Source of the DNA: an uncultured Gammaproteobacteria bacterium | GTDB lineage: Bacteria; Pseudomonadota; Gammaproteobacteria; Pseudomonadales; Pseudohongiellaceae | Reading direction: 5' to 3' | DNA: 64,000 nucleotides | Assembly: GCA_903853385.1 (NCBI GenBank) | Contig: CAINTJ010000029.1 | Span: forward strand, 1-64,000 | Shown: positions 8,330 through 17,039 of the stretch, in pieces | Layout of the letters: every line of letters starts with the position of its first letter | Numbering within the stretch: the stretch's first letter is position 1 | Position numbers and translations under genes: made by a program | The notes under the pieces: generated by a model | Seen by the model: the letters and a program-made list of their open reading frames with translations, nothing else | Database searches by the model: none | Told to the model about the DNA's origin: nothing

Positions 8330-9670
8330 TCAGCCCCTGGCGCTTTGCAAGGCCTGCAGTTTTTCCTCCAGTCCAGGGGTGTAGATCACAGTCCTGTTGC
8401 GACCACTGGCTTTGGCATAGTAGAGCGCCACGTCAGCATATTTCTGTGACAGACCGACATCATCACCAAGACCTATGATACGAATGCCGAGACTGATGGT
8501 GAACTGGATAAGTTTGCCGCTGGACGTGGTCATGCGTATGCGTGCGGCGGTTTCCCGCAGTTTTTCTGCCATTGACCAAGCCTGGTTGGCATCTGCCAGG
8601 TTGCACAGGATCGTAAATTCCTCGCCTCCCATGCGCATCAGGATGTCGCTGGGTCTGATTACTTTTTGCAGGGTTTGCACCAAGGCCCGAAGCACCAGAT
8701 CACCCTGATCGTGACCGTAGCGGTCATTGATCAGTTTGAAATTGTCGATGTCGAGTGTGATGATAGCAAACGGCAGTTTGTTGCGGCGCAACTGTGCTTC
8801 CGCAATCACATAAGCTGAATCAAAGGCGCGGCGATTGAGCGCGCCTGTCAGTGGATCAGTGCGGGAATATTCCAGGAACATATCACGTTGTTTTTCCGCC
8901 ATATGCAGTGATTTGGTGACCAGCTCATGGTTTTTCAACACGCTGAAAGCAAGAAAAATGCTGGCAATGATTGTGAAAAAAATTGCCAGTAGCGAATCGC
9001 GTTCCAGCAAATTTATATTCTCCCGGTAGGAGTCAGCCGAAAAGACGCTGCACAGCAGTGTGGGATCACTGGCTGCAGAAACCGGCAATGATATACAGGC
9101 ACCCTGATAGTTTTTTATTCCGTTGAACGCCATGTCTTTTGCGTACCATAACCCGGTCTCGAGCACGAGCCGCAAGCCATCGCTTTCTTCCGGAGATGGG
9201 GTGTGGGGTTTCAGCAAGATACCTGATTGCTGACTAACCGGATTGGCACCGTTGGCCAGCTCGGTATCCAGCACCACGTAGAGTTTGTTGTCGCGAACCA
9301 GACGGGTAGAGAGTTGTCGTAACTCGGGAAATTGTGCACGAATACCGGCCAGCAGGCCCAGCAGTTCTGCATATTCACTACCGTTGCCGCCTTTGGCTAC
9401 CAGCTGTTCATGCTTGCCGGTATCAACCACCGCGGCAATGATCCGGGTAGTGGCAACCACCTGCTTGCGAAAATTCTGATCGACCTGGGATAGGGCTGCT
9501 GTGTAATAAAGTGTAAAGCTGGTCAGCGGTGCCAACGTAACCAGTAGCAATACTACAGTCCGCCAGAAGCGCGATTTGTCCAGATACTGCCTGATCTGGC
9601 CCCTATCCTTGCGGAATTGAATATCATCCTGATAAAGCGACTGCTGGTTGGTTTGATCAGGTTCTGTCAT
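8330..9670 (-). CDS. Membrane-bound diguanylate cyclase (GGDEF)
   Basis: A 446-residue c-di-GMP synthase. Two transmembrane segments (about 37-60 and 228-248) flank a periplasmic sensor region of roughly 165 residues with no recognised domain. The C-terminal GGDEF domain has an active signature (RMGGEEF) and an RPSD motif five residues before it, the inhibitory I-site, so product feedback is expected. No EAL domain is present. It lies 63 bp downstream of modC on the same strand and could be read from that operon, though a link to molybdate is not shown. Confidence 0.93.
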   Translation of the reverse strand: MTEPDQTNQQSLYQDDIQFRKDRGQIRQYLDKSRFWRTVVLLLVTLAPLTSFTLYYTAALSQVDQNFRKQVVATTRIIAAVVDTGKHEQLVAKGGNGSEYAELLGLLAGIRAQFPELRQLSTRLVRDNKLYVVLDTELANGANPVSQQSGILLKPHTPSPEESDGLRLVLETGLWYAKDMAFNGIKNYQGACISLPVSAASDPTLLCSVFSADSYRENINLLERDSLLAIFFTIIASIFLAFSVLKNHELVTKSLHMAEKQRDMFLEYSRTDPLTGALNRRAFDSAYVIAEAQLRRNKLPFAIITLDIDNFKLINDRYGHDQGDLVLRALVQTLQKVIRPSDILMRMGGEEFTILCNLADANQAWSMAEKLRETAARIRMTTSSGKLIQFTISLGIRIIGLGDDVGLSQKYADVALYYAKASGRNRTVIYTPGLEEKLQALQSARG

Positions 9671-9733
9671 CGGCTTTCAGTCGTAATCAGGTGGGTAGAA
9701 AAGCCAGGTGTTACCGGCATCCGTAGCCCGGAC

Positions 9734-10798
9734 TCAATGCAATACTGCCACGCTTTTGATCTGTGCATAAAGTTGTGTGCCCTTTGCCAGTTGCAATACT
9801 GTGGCTGACTTGCGGGTGATACGCGCCAACAAGGTTTGCCTGCCCACTTGCAATCGTATTGTAGTCTGGTGTCCTGATAGTTCGGCCAATTCCAGCACCG
9901 ATACCGGCAGAATATTGAGGATGCTGCTCATGGACGGAGGATTGAGAGCAAGACTTACATCCTGGGCCAGTATGCGAACCCGGACCTGTTGATTGATTTG
10001 CAGGAACTCACCGCCTACAAACAATGTACTGCCATCGCATTCCAGAATGTTCAGGCCAAATTCCCGGTCATGACCAGACACGCGCGCTTCCAGAAGGGAT
10101 TCTGCATCTGAACGTTGTGCCAGACCTTGATGCAAATCGGTAAGCAGCTCGTTGGTTGGCGCCACAACGGGCCCGTGACCATGCTGAAAATAGACCAGTG
10201 CATCCGCCATTTGGCTCATCTCGGCACTGGAGTGGGTGATATAGAGCGCAGGTATGTTCAGTTCGCATAACAGCGCTTTGAACCTGGGGAGAAACCCGTG
10301 TTTGAATTCTTCATCAACAGCAGAAAACGGCTCGTCCAGCAAAAGCAGCTCGGGCTTTTGCAGCAAGGCCCGGGCGATTGCCATTTTCTGCTTTTCTCCA
10401 CCGGAGAGATGTACGGGCATGCGAGAAAGCAGGGCTGACAGGTTCAGCTGTTCGATAACGCGGGCGAAAAATTCTGGTGGAGTGTGGGCACGCCTGGCGG
10501 CAAAGCGCAGATTGCCTTCACAACTCAGATGCTGAAAAAGATTATCCTCCTGGAATACATAGCCAAGTTTGCGTTGATGAACCGGTACAAAAATATGCTG
10601 ATCCTGCCAGGTTGAGCCGTTGATACAAACCTGAGCATCTGCATGCCGGTCCAGGCCGGCAATGGCCCGGAGCAGGCTGGTTTTGCCGGTACCGGATGCG
10701 CCGAACAATACCGAAATACCGTTACCTGACAAATCGAGCGCGACCGGCATCCGGAAGCTGCCACGGCTGATGGTGAGTTTGATCTGCAGACTGTTCAT
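9734..10798 (-). CDS. modC: Molybdate ABC transporter ATP-binding protein
   Basis: A 354-residue ATPase of the molybdate importer. Visible motifs are Walker A (GASGTGKTSL), the ABC signature (LSGGEKQKMAIARAL) and Walker B (LLLLDEPFSAVDEE). The C-terminal third is the TOBE/molybdate-binding domain typical of ModC and absent from shorter ABC ATPases. Its start overlaps the end of modB by 4 bp, so the two are translationally coupled. It energises uptake by ModB with ModA at the inner membrane. Confidence 0.95.
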   Translation of the reverse strand: MNSLQIKLTISRGSFRMPVALDLSGNGISVLFGASGTGKTSLLRAIAGLDRHADAQVCINGSTWQDQHIFVPVHQRKLGYVFQEDNLFQHLSCEGNLRFAARRAHTPPEFFARVIEQLNLSALLSRMPVHLSGGEKQKMAIARALLQKPELLLLDEPFSAVDEEFKHGFLPRFKALLCELNIPALYITHSSAEMSQMADALVYFQHGHGPVVAPTNELLTDLHQGLAQRSDAESLLEARVSGHDREFGLNILECDGSTLFVGGEFLQINQQVRVRILAQDVSLALNPPSMSSILNILPVSVLELAELSGHQTTIRLQVGRQTLLARITRKSATVLQLAKGTQLYAQIKSVAVLH

Positions 10799-11478
10799 AG
10801 CCGCACCAACCGCAGCCGGCCGCGTAAACTATAGACAGCCAGCAACAGGCAAAATGACAATAACAACATGCCACCGGCCAGCATGTGGGCTTGTGTATAT
10901 TCAAGCCTTTCTACATGGTCATAGATGGCTATCGACAACACGCGGGTTTCACCAGGGATATTGCCACCCAGCATAAGCACCACACCAAACTCGCCAAGGG
11001 TATGGGCAAAGCCAAGCATGGCCGCCGTGATGTAACCTGCATGAGCCATGGGAATTACCACGCTGATAAAAGTGTCCAGCGGCCCGGACCGCAAGGTGGC
11101 AGCAATTTCCAGTGGGCGTTTGCCGATGGTCTGGAACGTGTCCTGCAAGGGCTGCACAACGAAAGGCAGAGAATAAACTACAGAACCAAACAGCAGTCCT
11201 CCAAAGGTGAAGGCGAGTGGTTCGCCGCCGAACGTCTGGATCAAGGAGCCGAGCCAGCCGTGCGGACCCATGCTCTGCAGCAAATAAAACCCCAGCACTG
11301 TTGGTGGCAGCACAATCGGTAATGCGATTAATGTTTCCAGAATATAGCGGAAGCGCCAGCGGGAATGTGCCAGCCACCAGGCCAGTGGCGTGCCGATCAG
11401 CAACAGGATGCCGGTGGTAAGTGCTGCCAGTTGCAAGGTGAGCCACAGTGCGGTGAAGTCGGCAGGAGTCAGCATCAC
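10795..11478 (-). CDS. modB: Molybdate ABC transporter permease
   Basis: A 227-residue inner-membrane permease with about five to six hydrophobic segments and the EAA-type loop contacting the ATPase (RSGPLDTFISVVIPMAHAG followed by AHTLGEFG). Length and sequence fit ModB. It overlaps modA by 4 bp upstream and modC by 4 bp downstream, so the three form a tight modABC operon. Confidence 0.95.
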   Translation of the reverse strand: MMLTPADFTALWLTLQLAALTTGILLLIGTPLAWWLAHSRWRFRYILETLIALPIVLPPTVLGFYLLQSMGPHGWLGSLIQTFGGEPLAFTFGGLLFGSVVYSLPFVVQPLQDTFQTIGKRPLEIAATLRSGPLDTFISVVIPMAHAGYITAAMLGFAHTLGEFGVVLMLGGNIPGETRVLSIAIYDHVERLEYTQAHMLAGGMLLLSFCLLLAVYSLRGRLRLVRL

Positions 11479-12230
11479 GGCAGTGCATAGCCTGCATCTG
11501 CAATCGTGGCTCGGGCAGCGGCAGATTGCATGAAAGTCATGAAGGCCCGTGCGACAGCGCTGTCTTTCAGGATGACTGCGTCTTGTGTAATCGGACTATG
11601 CAGTTTAGCGGGGACCAGCCAGGGCGTACCTCTTTTTTGTACTGGTAATGCCAACCATTGTGCTTTTGCTATGAAACCCAGTTCTGCATTGCCGCTGTCG
11701 ATGAACTGCAAGGTCTGCGCTATGTTTTCGCCTGTCACCAGTTTCTTTTGCAGTTTTTCCCACAATTGCAGTGTTTCCAGCACTTGTTGGGCAGCCGCTC
11801 CATAAGGGGCCAGTTTGGGATTGGCAATGGCCAAATGGCGGAAATCTGCAGAAGCCAGCGTGGCCTGTGCATGGGTGCCGAGGTCAAGCATGGCGCTCCA
11901 AAGTACAAGTTGCCCCAGCGCGTAGGTATAGGCGGTACCTGCTACCGCTTTCTTCTCTGCGACCAGTTGCATGGGTTTTTCACTGTCGGCAGCAAAGAAC
12001 AGGTCGAACGGTGCGCCACTACTGATCTGGGCATAGAGCTTGCCGGTGGCGCCGCCACTCAACACAGCCGTGTGGCCGCTGGCCACTTTAAAATCAGCAG
12101 CGAGCTGTTCCAGCACCGGCGCAAAGTTGCTGGCGACTGCAATGCGCAGCTCTTCAGCTTGCGATGTTGGCAAGCATAACCATCCTGAGGCCAACAACAC
12201 CCAGCGCAGTTTGTTGAGCGCCAATTTCAT
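11475..12230 (-). CDS. modA: Molybdate-binding periplasmic protein
   Basis: A 251-residue periplasmic binding protein with a signal peptide (about residues 1-25). The mature start (ELRIAVASNFAPVLEQLA) and the LSGGATGKLYAQI and APFDLFFAADSEKP segments are typical of ModA, whose serines and backbone amides bind the oxyanion. It delivers molybdate or tungstate to ModBC. The gene starts 34 bp after ligJ on the same strand, leaving little room for a separate promoter, so co-transcription with ligJ is likely. No clear ModE-type operator was seen. Confidence 0.94.
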   Translation of the reverse strand: MKLALNKLRWVLLASGWLCLPTSQAEELRIAVASNFAPVLEQLAADFKVASGHTAVLSGGATGKLYAQISSGAPFDLFFAADSEKPMQLVAEKKAVAGTAYTYALGQLVLWSAMLDLGTHAQATLASADFRHLAIANPKLAPYGAAAQQVLETLQLWEKLQKKLVTGENIAQTLQFIDSGNAELGFIAKAQWLALPVQKRGTPWLVPAKLHSPITQDAVILKDSAVARAFMTFMQSAAARATIADAGYALP

Positions 12231-12264
12231 CGGGATCTTCCTGCGCCAGGCGACAAGTACAAGA

Positions 12265-13272
12265 TCAAAGCTTCATACGACTGAACACCTTGCGGATGTT
12301 GTGTTCAAAAATGTTGGCTTTGTCCTGCTCGCTGATGCGCGCGTTGTCAATGTAGCGTTTGGTGTCATCGAAGTAATAGCCCGTCTCCGGATCTATCCCC
12401 TGCACAGCACCGATCATTTCAGAAGCAAACAGGATGTTTTTGTTGTCGATTACATCCAGCAACAGGTCAATGCCGCGCTGATGGTACACACAGGTGTCGA
12501 AATAGATGTTTTTCATCACCAGCTCTTTGAGGTTGGGCAGTTTCATCATGTCGGCGAGACCACGGAATCGACCCCAGTGATAAGGCACTGCTCCACCGCC
12601 GTGCGGGATGATGAATTTGATGGTCGGGAAATCCTGGCACACAGTGCTTTGCATCAGTTGCATAAAAGCAGTGGTATCGGCACTCAGGTAGTACGAGCCG
12701 GTGGCGTGGAAGGCCGGGTTGCAGCAACCGCTGACGTGGATCATGGCCGGCACATCCAGTTCGACCATTTTTTCATAGATCGGATACCAGTACTTGTCGC
12801 CGAGCGGGGGCGAGGTCCAATGACCGCCAGAAGGATCCAGGTTGAGGTTGCACACCACGAACCCGAATTCCAGCACGCAACGTTCCAGCTCAGCGACTGA
12901 AGTCTGCAGATCGGTACCCGGTGATTGTGGCAGGGCACAGCCGCCAATGAAATTTTTCGGATACAGCTGGGTCACTCGATAGATCAGTTCATTGGTATGT
13001 TCGGTCCAGTATTTGCTGGTGTGAGCATTGCCGATATGGTGTTCCATCCAGCTGGCACGCGGGGAAAAAATGGTGGCATCGGTGCCGCGCTCTCGTTGCA
13101 ACTTCAGCTGGCCTTTCTCCAGGGTTTCGCGAATCTGGTCATCGGAGATGTTGATGATGCCTTTCTCACCCAGCTGTTTGGGGTCTTTTTTGAGTTCTGC
13201 TTTCTGTTTATTCCGATAGACGCCAAGGGCGTCTGGGGCGGTGGTGTAATGGCCGTGGCAATCGATGATCAT
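12265..13272 (-). CDS. ligJ: 4-oxalomesaconate hydratase (amidohydrolase superfamily)
   Basis: A 335-residue amidohydrolase-superfamily protein closely resembling LigJ, which hydrates 4-oxalomesaconate in the protocatechuate 4,5-cleavage pathway. Metal and catalytic residues known from LigJ are present one position later: H6 and H8 (DCHGHYT), H179 (MIHVSG), H224 (PHGGGAVPYHWGRF) and E285 (LFASEM). Glutamate in place of the usual aspartate is a LigJ hallmark. No other lig, pra or pca genes are in the window, so its pathway partners, if any, are elsewhere. It is the first gene before modABC and is divergent from the FimV-like gene. Confidence 0.85.
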   Translation of the reverse strand: MIIDCHGHYTTAPDALGVYRNKQKAELKKDPKQLGEKGIINISDDQIRETLEKGQLKLQRERGTDATIFSPRASWMEHHIGNAHTSKYWTEHTNELIYRVTQLYPKNFIGGCALPQSPGTDLQTSVAELERCVLEFGFVVCNLNLDPSGGHWTSPPLGDKYWYPIYEKMVELDVPAMIHVSGCCNPAFHATGSYYLSADTTAFMQLMQSTVCQDFPTIKFIIPHGGGAVPYHWGRFRGLADMMKLPNLKELVMKNIYFDTCVYHQRGIDLLLDVIDNKNILFASEMIGAVQGIDPETGYYFDDTKRYIDNARISEQDKANIFEHNIRKVFSRMKL

Positions 13273-13410
13273 GTAGTACTGGCTCCAAGGTGAAAATCGT
13301 CGCGAAGCGTATCAAATTTTCGGGCGTGCAGGCATGTTTGACTGCAATCGCCTGTGTCACTGTGACTGGCCATGTATAATAATCATTGCACATGGGGGCG
13401 GGAGTCATTA

Positions 13411-15033
13411 ATGCCTGTAGCTGAAGACACATGCCAGATGGGAGACTTGCCCGATAATTCTCGTGTGCGCGCAGCCCGGGGCAGGCCAGGTCTGCGTCCG
13501 GGGATGGCAGCCCTGTTGCACCTGGTCATCCAGCAAGTGATTGCTTGTTTACTGTTGATGGCGGTATCAAGTCCGTTGTTTGCACAGGGCCTTGGCGATG
13601 AAGTCATTTTGTCGCGGCTGGGCGACCCGGTTGAGCTCGAGATTGCGCTGAATGATTGGCAACAACTTGAGATGAGCAAAGTCAAGGTGGTGAATGCCAC
13701 CCGCGAGCAATATGAATCCTTCAAGCTCACCTACCTGCCCTTGCTGGATTCCCTTAATTTCAATGTAGTAGGCCCAACCCTGGCTGGAGAGGTGAAAATT
13801 CTGGTCAGCAGTCGCAAACCTGTAGCCGAACCTTATATGGATTTGCTGCTGGTGATGAAGTGGCCGGCCGGCTCGTCCATGCGCGAATATGTTCTGCTTT
13901 TTGATCCGCCCTTGCCAAATTTCAAAGGTGCGGGTGAAGCCGGTCAACGTTCCAAAGCGGCCGTAACCACGCCGCCCGCAAGCCAAGCCGATCAGCCGCC
14001 AGCGGCCATTGCAGCTGCTGACCCAGCTCCGCAAGTGCAGCCCAAACCACAGCCGGCCAAGACTGCGCAGCCGGATGTGCGCACCCAGACAGCGATCGAA
14101 GTGGAAAAAGTGAGTGCAACAGTTACTACGCCGGCAACCGACGGCCGACGTCAGTACCGGGTGCGCATCGGCGATTCATTATGGAATATCGCACGCCAAT
14201 TCCATCCGGCCGGCATCGGCGAAAATCTTTACCAGTTTCTGATCAGTCTGCACGATTTGAATCGCGAGGCATTCATTAACGGCAATATTTCGATGTTGAA
14301 AGCGGACGCGCAGCTGCACATCCCCTCAGCCCGCGACATAGCCACCATCAATCCCGGATCTGCGCAGAAGGTTTTTGAACAACTGTGGCGAGCGGGAGTT
14401 AGGAGTCCGGATGTCGCTGCTGGCGGAGATGCTCCCCAGTTCAAGTCATTGAATGAATCCGATGCCCCCACGCAGACAGCAGCCTTGGCTCCGACAGCAA
14501 AACCACCGCCAGGGACCGAGCAGCAAGCCAAGACTATCCCGGCTTCGAGCCCCTTGTTGCCGGCAGCCACTGGCGCAATCCCGGCAACCAGGTACCAACA
14601 GCCACCGGCTTCTGTTGCAAGCACCCCGGCTGAGCCGCCCAATGCTCCGGCGCTAGCAGTGGTTCCCCGGCAAATAACGCAGGATTTACCCGCGGCCAGT
14701 GCTTCCAGCACAGATGCCAACCCGTTTCTGCAGAAAATCAATGAGTCGGCTACTGCCATCCAAGGTTTGCTTGAGGTTCGACACCAACGGCTGCAGGCAC
14801 TTGAACAACAAATTCTTGCCCTGCAGATGCAGCTGCAACAGGCGCAAACTCGGGCGATTGAGCTCAATCAGGACGCAAAAGCCACCTTTGAGCAGAGGCG
14901 GGACGAGGTGACACGTCAAGCCATTCAACTGGGGCTGCTTGCTGCAGTGTTGCTGATTTTGCTGGGAACCGCGCTTCGTTATGCGGTGAAATGGCATCTT
15001 GAGCTACGGCGCAGGCAGGGTGGGGATCAATAA
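13411..15033 (+). CDS. FimV-like LysM protein (short form)
   Basis: A protein of about 540 residues with a hydrophobic export segment (about 32-55), a FimV/TspA-type N-terminal domain (GDEVILSRLGDPVELEIAL onward), a Pro/Ala/Gln-rich linker, a LysM peptidoglycan-binding domain (about 247-305, with RIGDSLWNIARQF), a second low-complexity linker, a coiled coil (about 450-495) and a C-terminal transmembrane helix (about 506-525). FimV proteins organise the cell pole and type IV pili, but usually exceed 800 residues with a cytoplasmic TPR tail; here the protein ends just after the helix. GGAG precedes the ATG at 13411; the upstream ATG at 13372 is less likely. Confidence 0.8.
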   Translation: MPVAEDTCQMGDLPDNSRVRAARGRPGLRPGMAALLHLVIQQVIACLLLMAVSSPLFAQGLGDEVILSRLGDPVELEIALNDWQQLEMSKVKVVNATREQYESFKLTYLPLLDSLNFNVVGPTLAGEVKILVSSRKPVAEPYMDLLLVMKWPAGSSMREYVLLFDPPLPNFKGAGEAGQRSKAAVTTPPASQADQPPAAIAAADPAPQVQPKPQPAKTAQPDVRTQTAIEVEKVSATVTTPATDGRRQYRVRIGDSLWNIARQFHPAGIGENLYQFLISLHDLNREAFINGNISMLKADAQLHIPSARDIATINPGSAQKVFEQLWRAGVRSPDVAAGGDAPQFKSLNESDAPTQTAALAPTAKPPPGTEQQAKTIPASSPLLPAATGAIPATRYQQPPASVASTPAEPPNAPALAVVPRQITQDLPAASASSTDANPFLQKINESATAIQGLLEVRHQRLQALEQQILALQMQLQQAQTRAIELNQDAKATFEQRRDEVTRQAIQLGLLAAVLLILLGTALRYAVKWHLELRRRQGGDQ

Positions 15034-15148
15034 TTCATCCTCATGATGTGACGCTTGCTGCATATAAAGGCCAGGGTAAATCGGCTATTATTTGCATCTC
15101 AAATTCCTGACCTAATATCTTTGGGCTTCGGCCCTGATCCGGACTTTA

Positions 15149-16159
15149 ATGAACTCAACAGTCCTGCCATCCACCAACCTGATTGACAAATACGGCCGTC
15201 ATATTGACTACGTGCGTTTGTCGGTTACCGACCGCTGTGACTTCCGGTGTGTGTACTGCATGTCGGAGAAGATGACCTTTCTGCCTCGCAATCAGGTTTT
15301 GTCACTGGAAGAAATATTCAAAGTGGCGCAGGCCTTCAGTCAGCTGGGTGTTCGCAAGATAAGACTTACCGGAGGTGAGCCCTTGGTGCGCAGTAACATC
15401 CTGTCGTTGGTGCAAAATATTGGTTTGTTGCCAAACCTGGATGAGTTGCTGATTACTACCAATGCTTCCCATCTTGAAGAGATGGCGGGGGCGCTCAAGG
15501 CGGCCGGGGTCACCCGTATCAATATCAGTCTTGATTCCCTCAATGCCGCCACCTTCAAAGAGATGACTCGCACCGGTGATCTAGGCCAGGTGCTGCGAGG
15601 AATTGAAGCGGCCAAGGCGCAGAATTTCAAAGGGTTGCGATTGAATGCGGTTATTCTCAAGGGCCGCAACGACCATGAGATCCTGGATTTGCTGCACTAT
15701 GCGATGCAGATGAAAATCAACATAGCCTTTATCGAAGAAATGCCGCTGGGAGACGTGTCAGACCATGACCGGTTGGAAACCAGTTGCAGTAATGACGATG
15801 TGCGTCGCGTCATTGAAGCAGTCCACCCATTGACTGAGCTGTCTATGCAAACGGCCGGGCCGTCCCGTTATTTCAGTGTTGCCGGCAGCGAGACCAGGCT
15901 GGGTTTCATTTCGCCGGTTTCGCATAACTTTTGTGAAAGCTGCAACCGGGTCAGGGTGACGGTTGAGGGGCGTTTGTTGCTGTGCCTCGGCAACGAGCAC
16001 TCGGTGGATCTGCGGACAATCCTGCGTGACCATCCCGATGATGGTCTGCTGCTCCAGCAAACTATACGAAATGCCATGGATATCAAGCCATTGCGGCATT
16101 ATTTTTATGAAAAGGATGCACCACAAGTGGTGCGTTTCATGAATATGACCGGCGGCTAG
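15149..16159 (+). CDS. moaA: GTP 3',8-cyclase (molybdopterin synthesis)
   Basis: A 336-residue radical SAM enzyme that converts GTP to (8S)-3',8-cyclo-7,8-dihydroguanosine 5'-triphosphate, the first step of molybdenum cofactor synthesis. Both 4Fe-4S sites are visible: C30-x3-C34-x2-C37 for SAM and C262-x2-C265-x13-C279 for GTP binding. The C-terminus ends in the conserved GG (MNMTGG). moaB follows after about 40 bp. No moco riboswitch fits in the 115-bp upstream gap. Confidence 0.97.
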   Translation: MNSTVLPSTNLIDKYGRHIDYVRLSVTDRCDFRCVYCMSEKMTFLPRNQVLSLEEIFKVAQAFSQLGVRKIRLTGGEPLVRSNILSLVQNIGLLPNLDELLITTNASHLEEMAGALKAAGVTRINISLDSLNAATFKEMTRTGDLGQVLRGIEAAKAQNFKGLRLNAVILKGRNDHEILDLLHYAMQMKINIAFIEEMPLGDVSDHDRLETSCSNDDVRRVIEAVHPLTELSMQTAGPSRYFSVAGSETRLGFISPVSHNFCESCNRVRVTVEGRLLLCLGNEHSVDLRTILRDHPDDGLLLQQTIRNAMDIKPLRHYFYEKDAPQVVRFMNMTGG

Positions 16160-16202
16160 CCGGTCACAGGCATTTTCAATTTCAGTGAACTGCAGGTGGA
16201 CC

Positions 16203-16727
16203 ATGGCAGACAAACCCCAATCCGAATTTCTCCCACTAAACATAGTGGTTGTTACCGTATCTGATACCCGCACTGAGGCGACCGATACTTCCGGCCATTT
16301 TTTACAAGAAGCGGTGGTCAGCGCAGGTCATCATCTGGCCGGTAAACACATCTGCAAGGATGATGTATATAAATTGCGGGCCTTGGTAGCAGGGTTGATA
16401 GCCGAAGATACGGTTCATGTCGTGTTGCTGACAGGCGGCACCGGCTTTACCAAGCGTGATAACACCGTGTTAGCAGTGACACCGCTACTGGATACCCATA
16501 TTGACGGGTTTGGAGAGCTGTTTCGGCAGGTGTCTTACGAAGAGATAGGTACTTCGACTATTCAGTCGAGAGCTTTTGCCGGCTTGAGCAACAGTACGGC
16601 TGTGTTTTGCATGCCTGGTTCAACCTCGGCTTGCAAAACAGCGTGGCATAAAATACTGGCCAGTCAGTTGGATAGCAGACACCGCCCCTGTAATTTTGCC
16701 GGGCGGCTTCTGGAAAAAAGCAATTGA
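16203..16727 (+). CDS. moaB: Molybdenum cofactor biosynthesis protein B
   Basis: A 174-residue MogA/MoaB-family protein that adenylylates molybdopterin before metal insertion. The family signature LLTGGTGFTKRD and the downstream PGSTSACKTAWHKIL segment are clear. The ATG at 16203 is chosen because AGGTGG lies 5 nt upstream; the ATG at 16185 would add six residues. It is co-directional with moaA. moaC, moaD, moaE and moeA are not in the window. Confidence 0.94.
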   Translation: MADKPQSEFLPLNIVVVTVSDTRTEATDTSGHFLQEAVVSAGHHLAGKHICKDDVYKLRALVAGLIAEDTVHVVLLTGGTGFTKRDNTVLAVTPLLDTHIDGFGELFRQVSYEEIGTSTIQSRAFAGLSNSTAVFCMPGSTSACKTAWHKILASQLDSRHRPCNFAGRLLEKSN

Positions 16728-16743
16728 TTACCAGTTAAGGTAA

Positions 16744-16796
16744 CCGGTAACCCACTTTGACCAATGAGGGGGGGTATGGCGCAGGAGGGTTACCGG
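16744..16796. repeat. Inverted repeat CCGGTAACCC / GGGTTACCGG
   Basis: Perfect 10-bp arms at 16744-16753 and 16787-16796, separated by 33 nt, between the convergent moaB and small-peptide genes. The left arm is part of a direct repeat GGTAACC-GGTAACC (16739-16752). There is no T-run, so a terminator is doubtful; spaced binding sites for a regulator are an alternative. Confidence 0.6.
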
Positions 16797-16805
16797 CAAC
16801 GACCA

Positions 16806-16913
16806 TTAAGAGAAGAGGGTCAACACTGGTACTGAAAGGAATATCATGCCTGTCAGTACTCCGATTGCTACTTCTTCGATCAGTTCGAGCTTGGTGGTTT
16901 TGGTGTTGTTCAT
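16806..16913 (-). CDS. Small single-pass membrane peptide (35 aa), unknown
   Basis: Unrecognised gene of 35 codons. The peptide has a charged N-terminus (MNNTKTTKLELIEE) and a hydrophobic helix to the end (VAIGVLTGMIFLSVPVLTL). Support comes from an excellent ribosome-binding site, AAGGAG with 7 nt to the ATG, and from the open frame ending at a clean TAA. It is convergent with moaB and divergent from the hemD-like gene, with a palindromic GGTAACA element in its upstream region. It may be a small membrane or regulatory peptide; function not known. Overlapping longer frames have no ribosome-binding site. Confidence 0.6.
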   Translation of the reverse strand: MNNTKTTKLELIEEVAIGVLTGMIFLSVPVLTLFS

Positions 16914-16997
16914 CTGTAGTCTCCTTAAGATAGATGAGTGACGAATTTGCACTCTTGGTAAGAATGCGAGGCATAAAGTAACACAAATTTGCGATTA

Positions 16998-17020
16998 AAG
17001 GTAACATATATTGTTACCTT
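16998..17020. promoter_or_regulatory. Palindromic operator candidate AAGGTAACA-N5-TGTTACCTT
   Basis: Perfect 9-bp arms around TATAT in the divergent region between the 35-residue peptide gene and the hemD-like gene. It overlaps the putative -35 box of the latter. A further half-site (TGTTACC) lies at 17072-17078. The arrangement is typical of a dimeric regulator's operator; no regulator gene adjoins it, and the motif is not one I can assign. Confidence 0.55.
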
Positions 17021-17039
17021 GCTGTAAAAATTGTGTAAA
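17011..17039 (+). promoter_or_regulatory. Putative sigma-70 promoter for the hemD-like gene
   Basis: TTGTTA at 17011-17016 and TGTAAA at 17034-17039 with a 17-nt spacer, about 85 nt before the ATG. The -35 box lies in the right arm of the palindrome at 16998-17020, so binding there would be expected to repress. Confidence 0.4.

Noticed and set aside
12040-12900. 286-codon plus-strand frame across modA and ligJ
   Set aside because: Antisense to two well-supported genes with intact catalytic motifs; no ribosome-binding site and no recognisable domain.
15034-15148. Molybdenum cofactor riboswitch before moaA
   Set aside because: The 115-bp gap is too short for the motif plus promoter and shows no matching stems.
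16735-17007. 90-codon minus-strand frame over the small peptide region
   Set aside because: It is in another frame from the 35-codon gene, has no ribosome-binding site and its translation is low in hydrophobic order.
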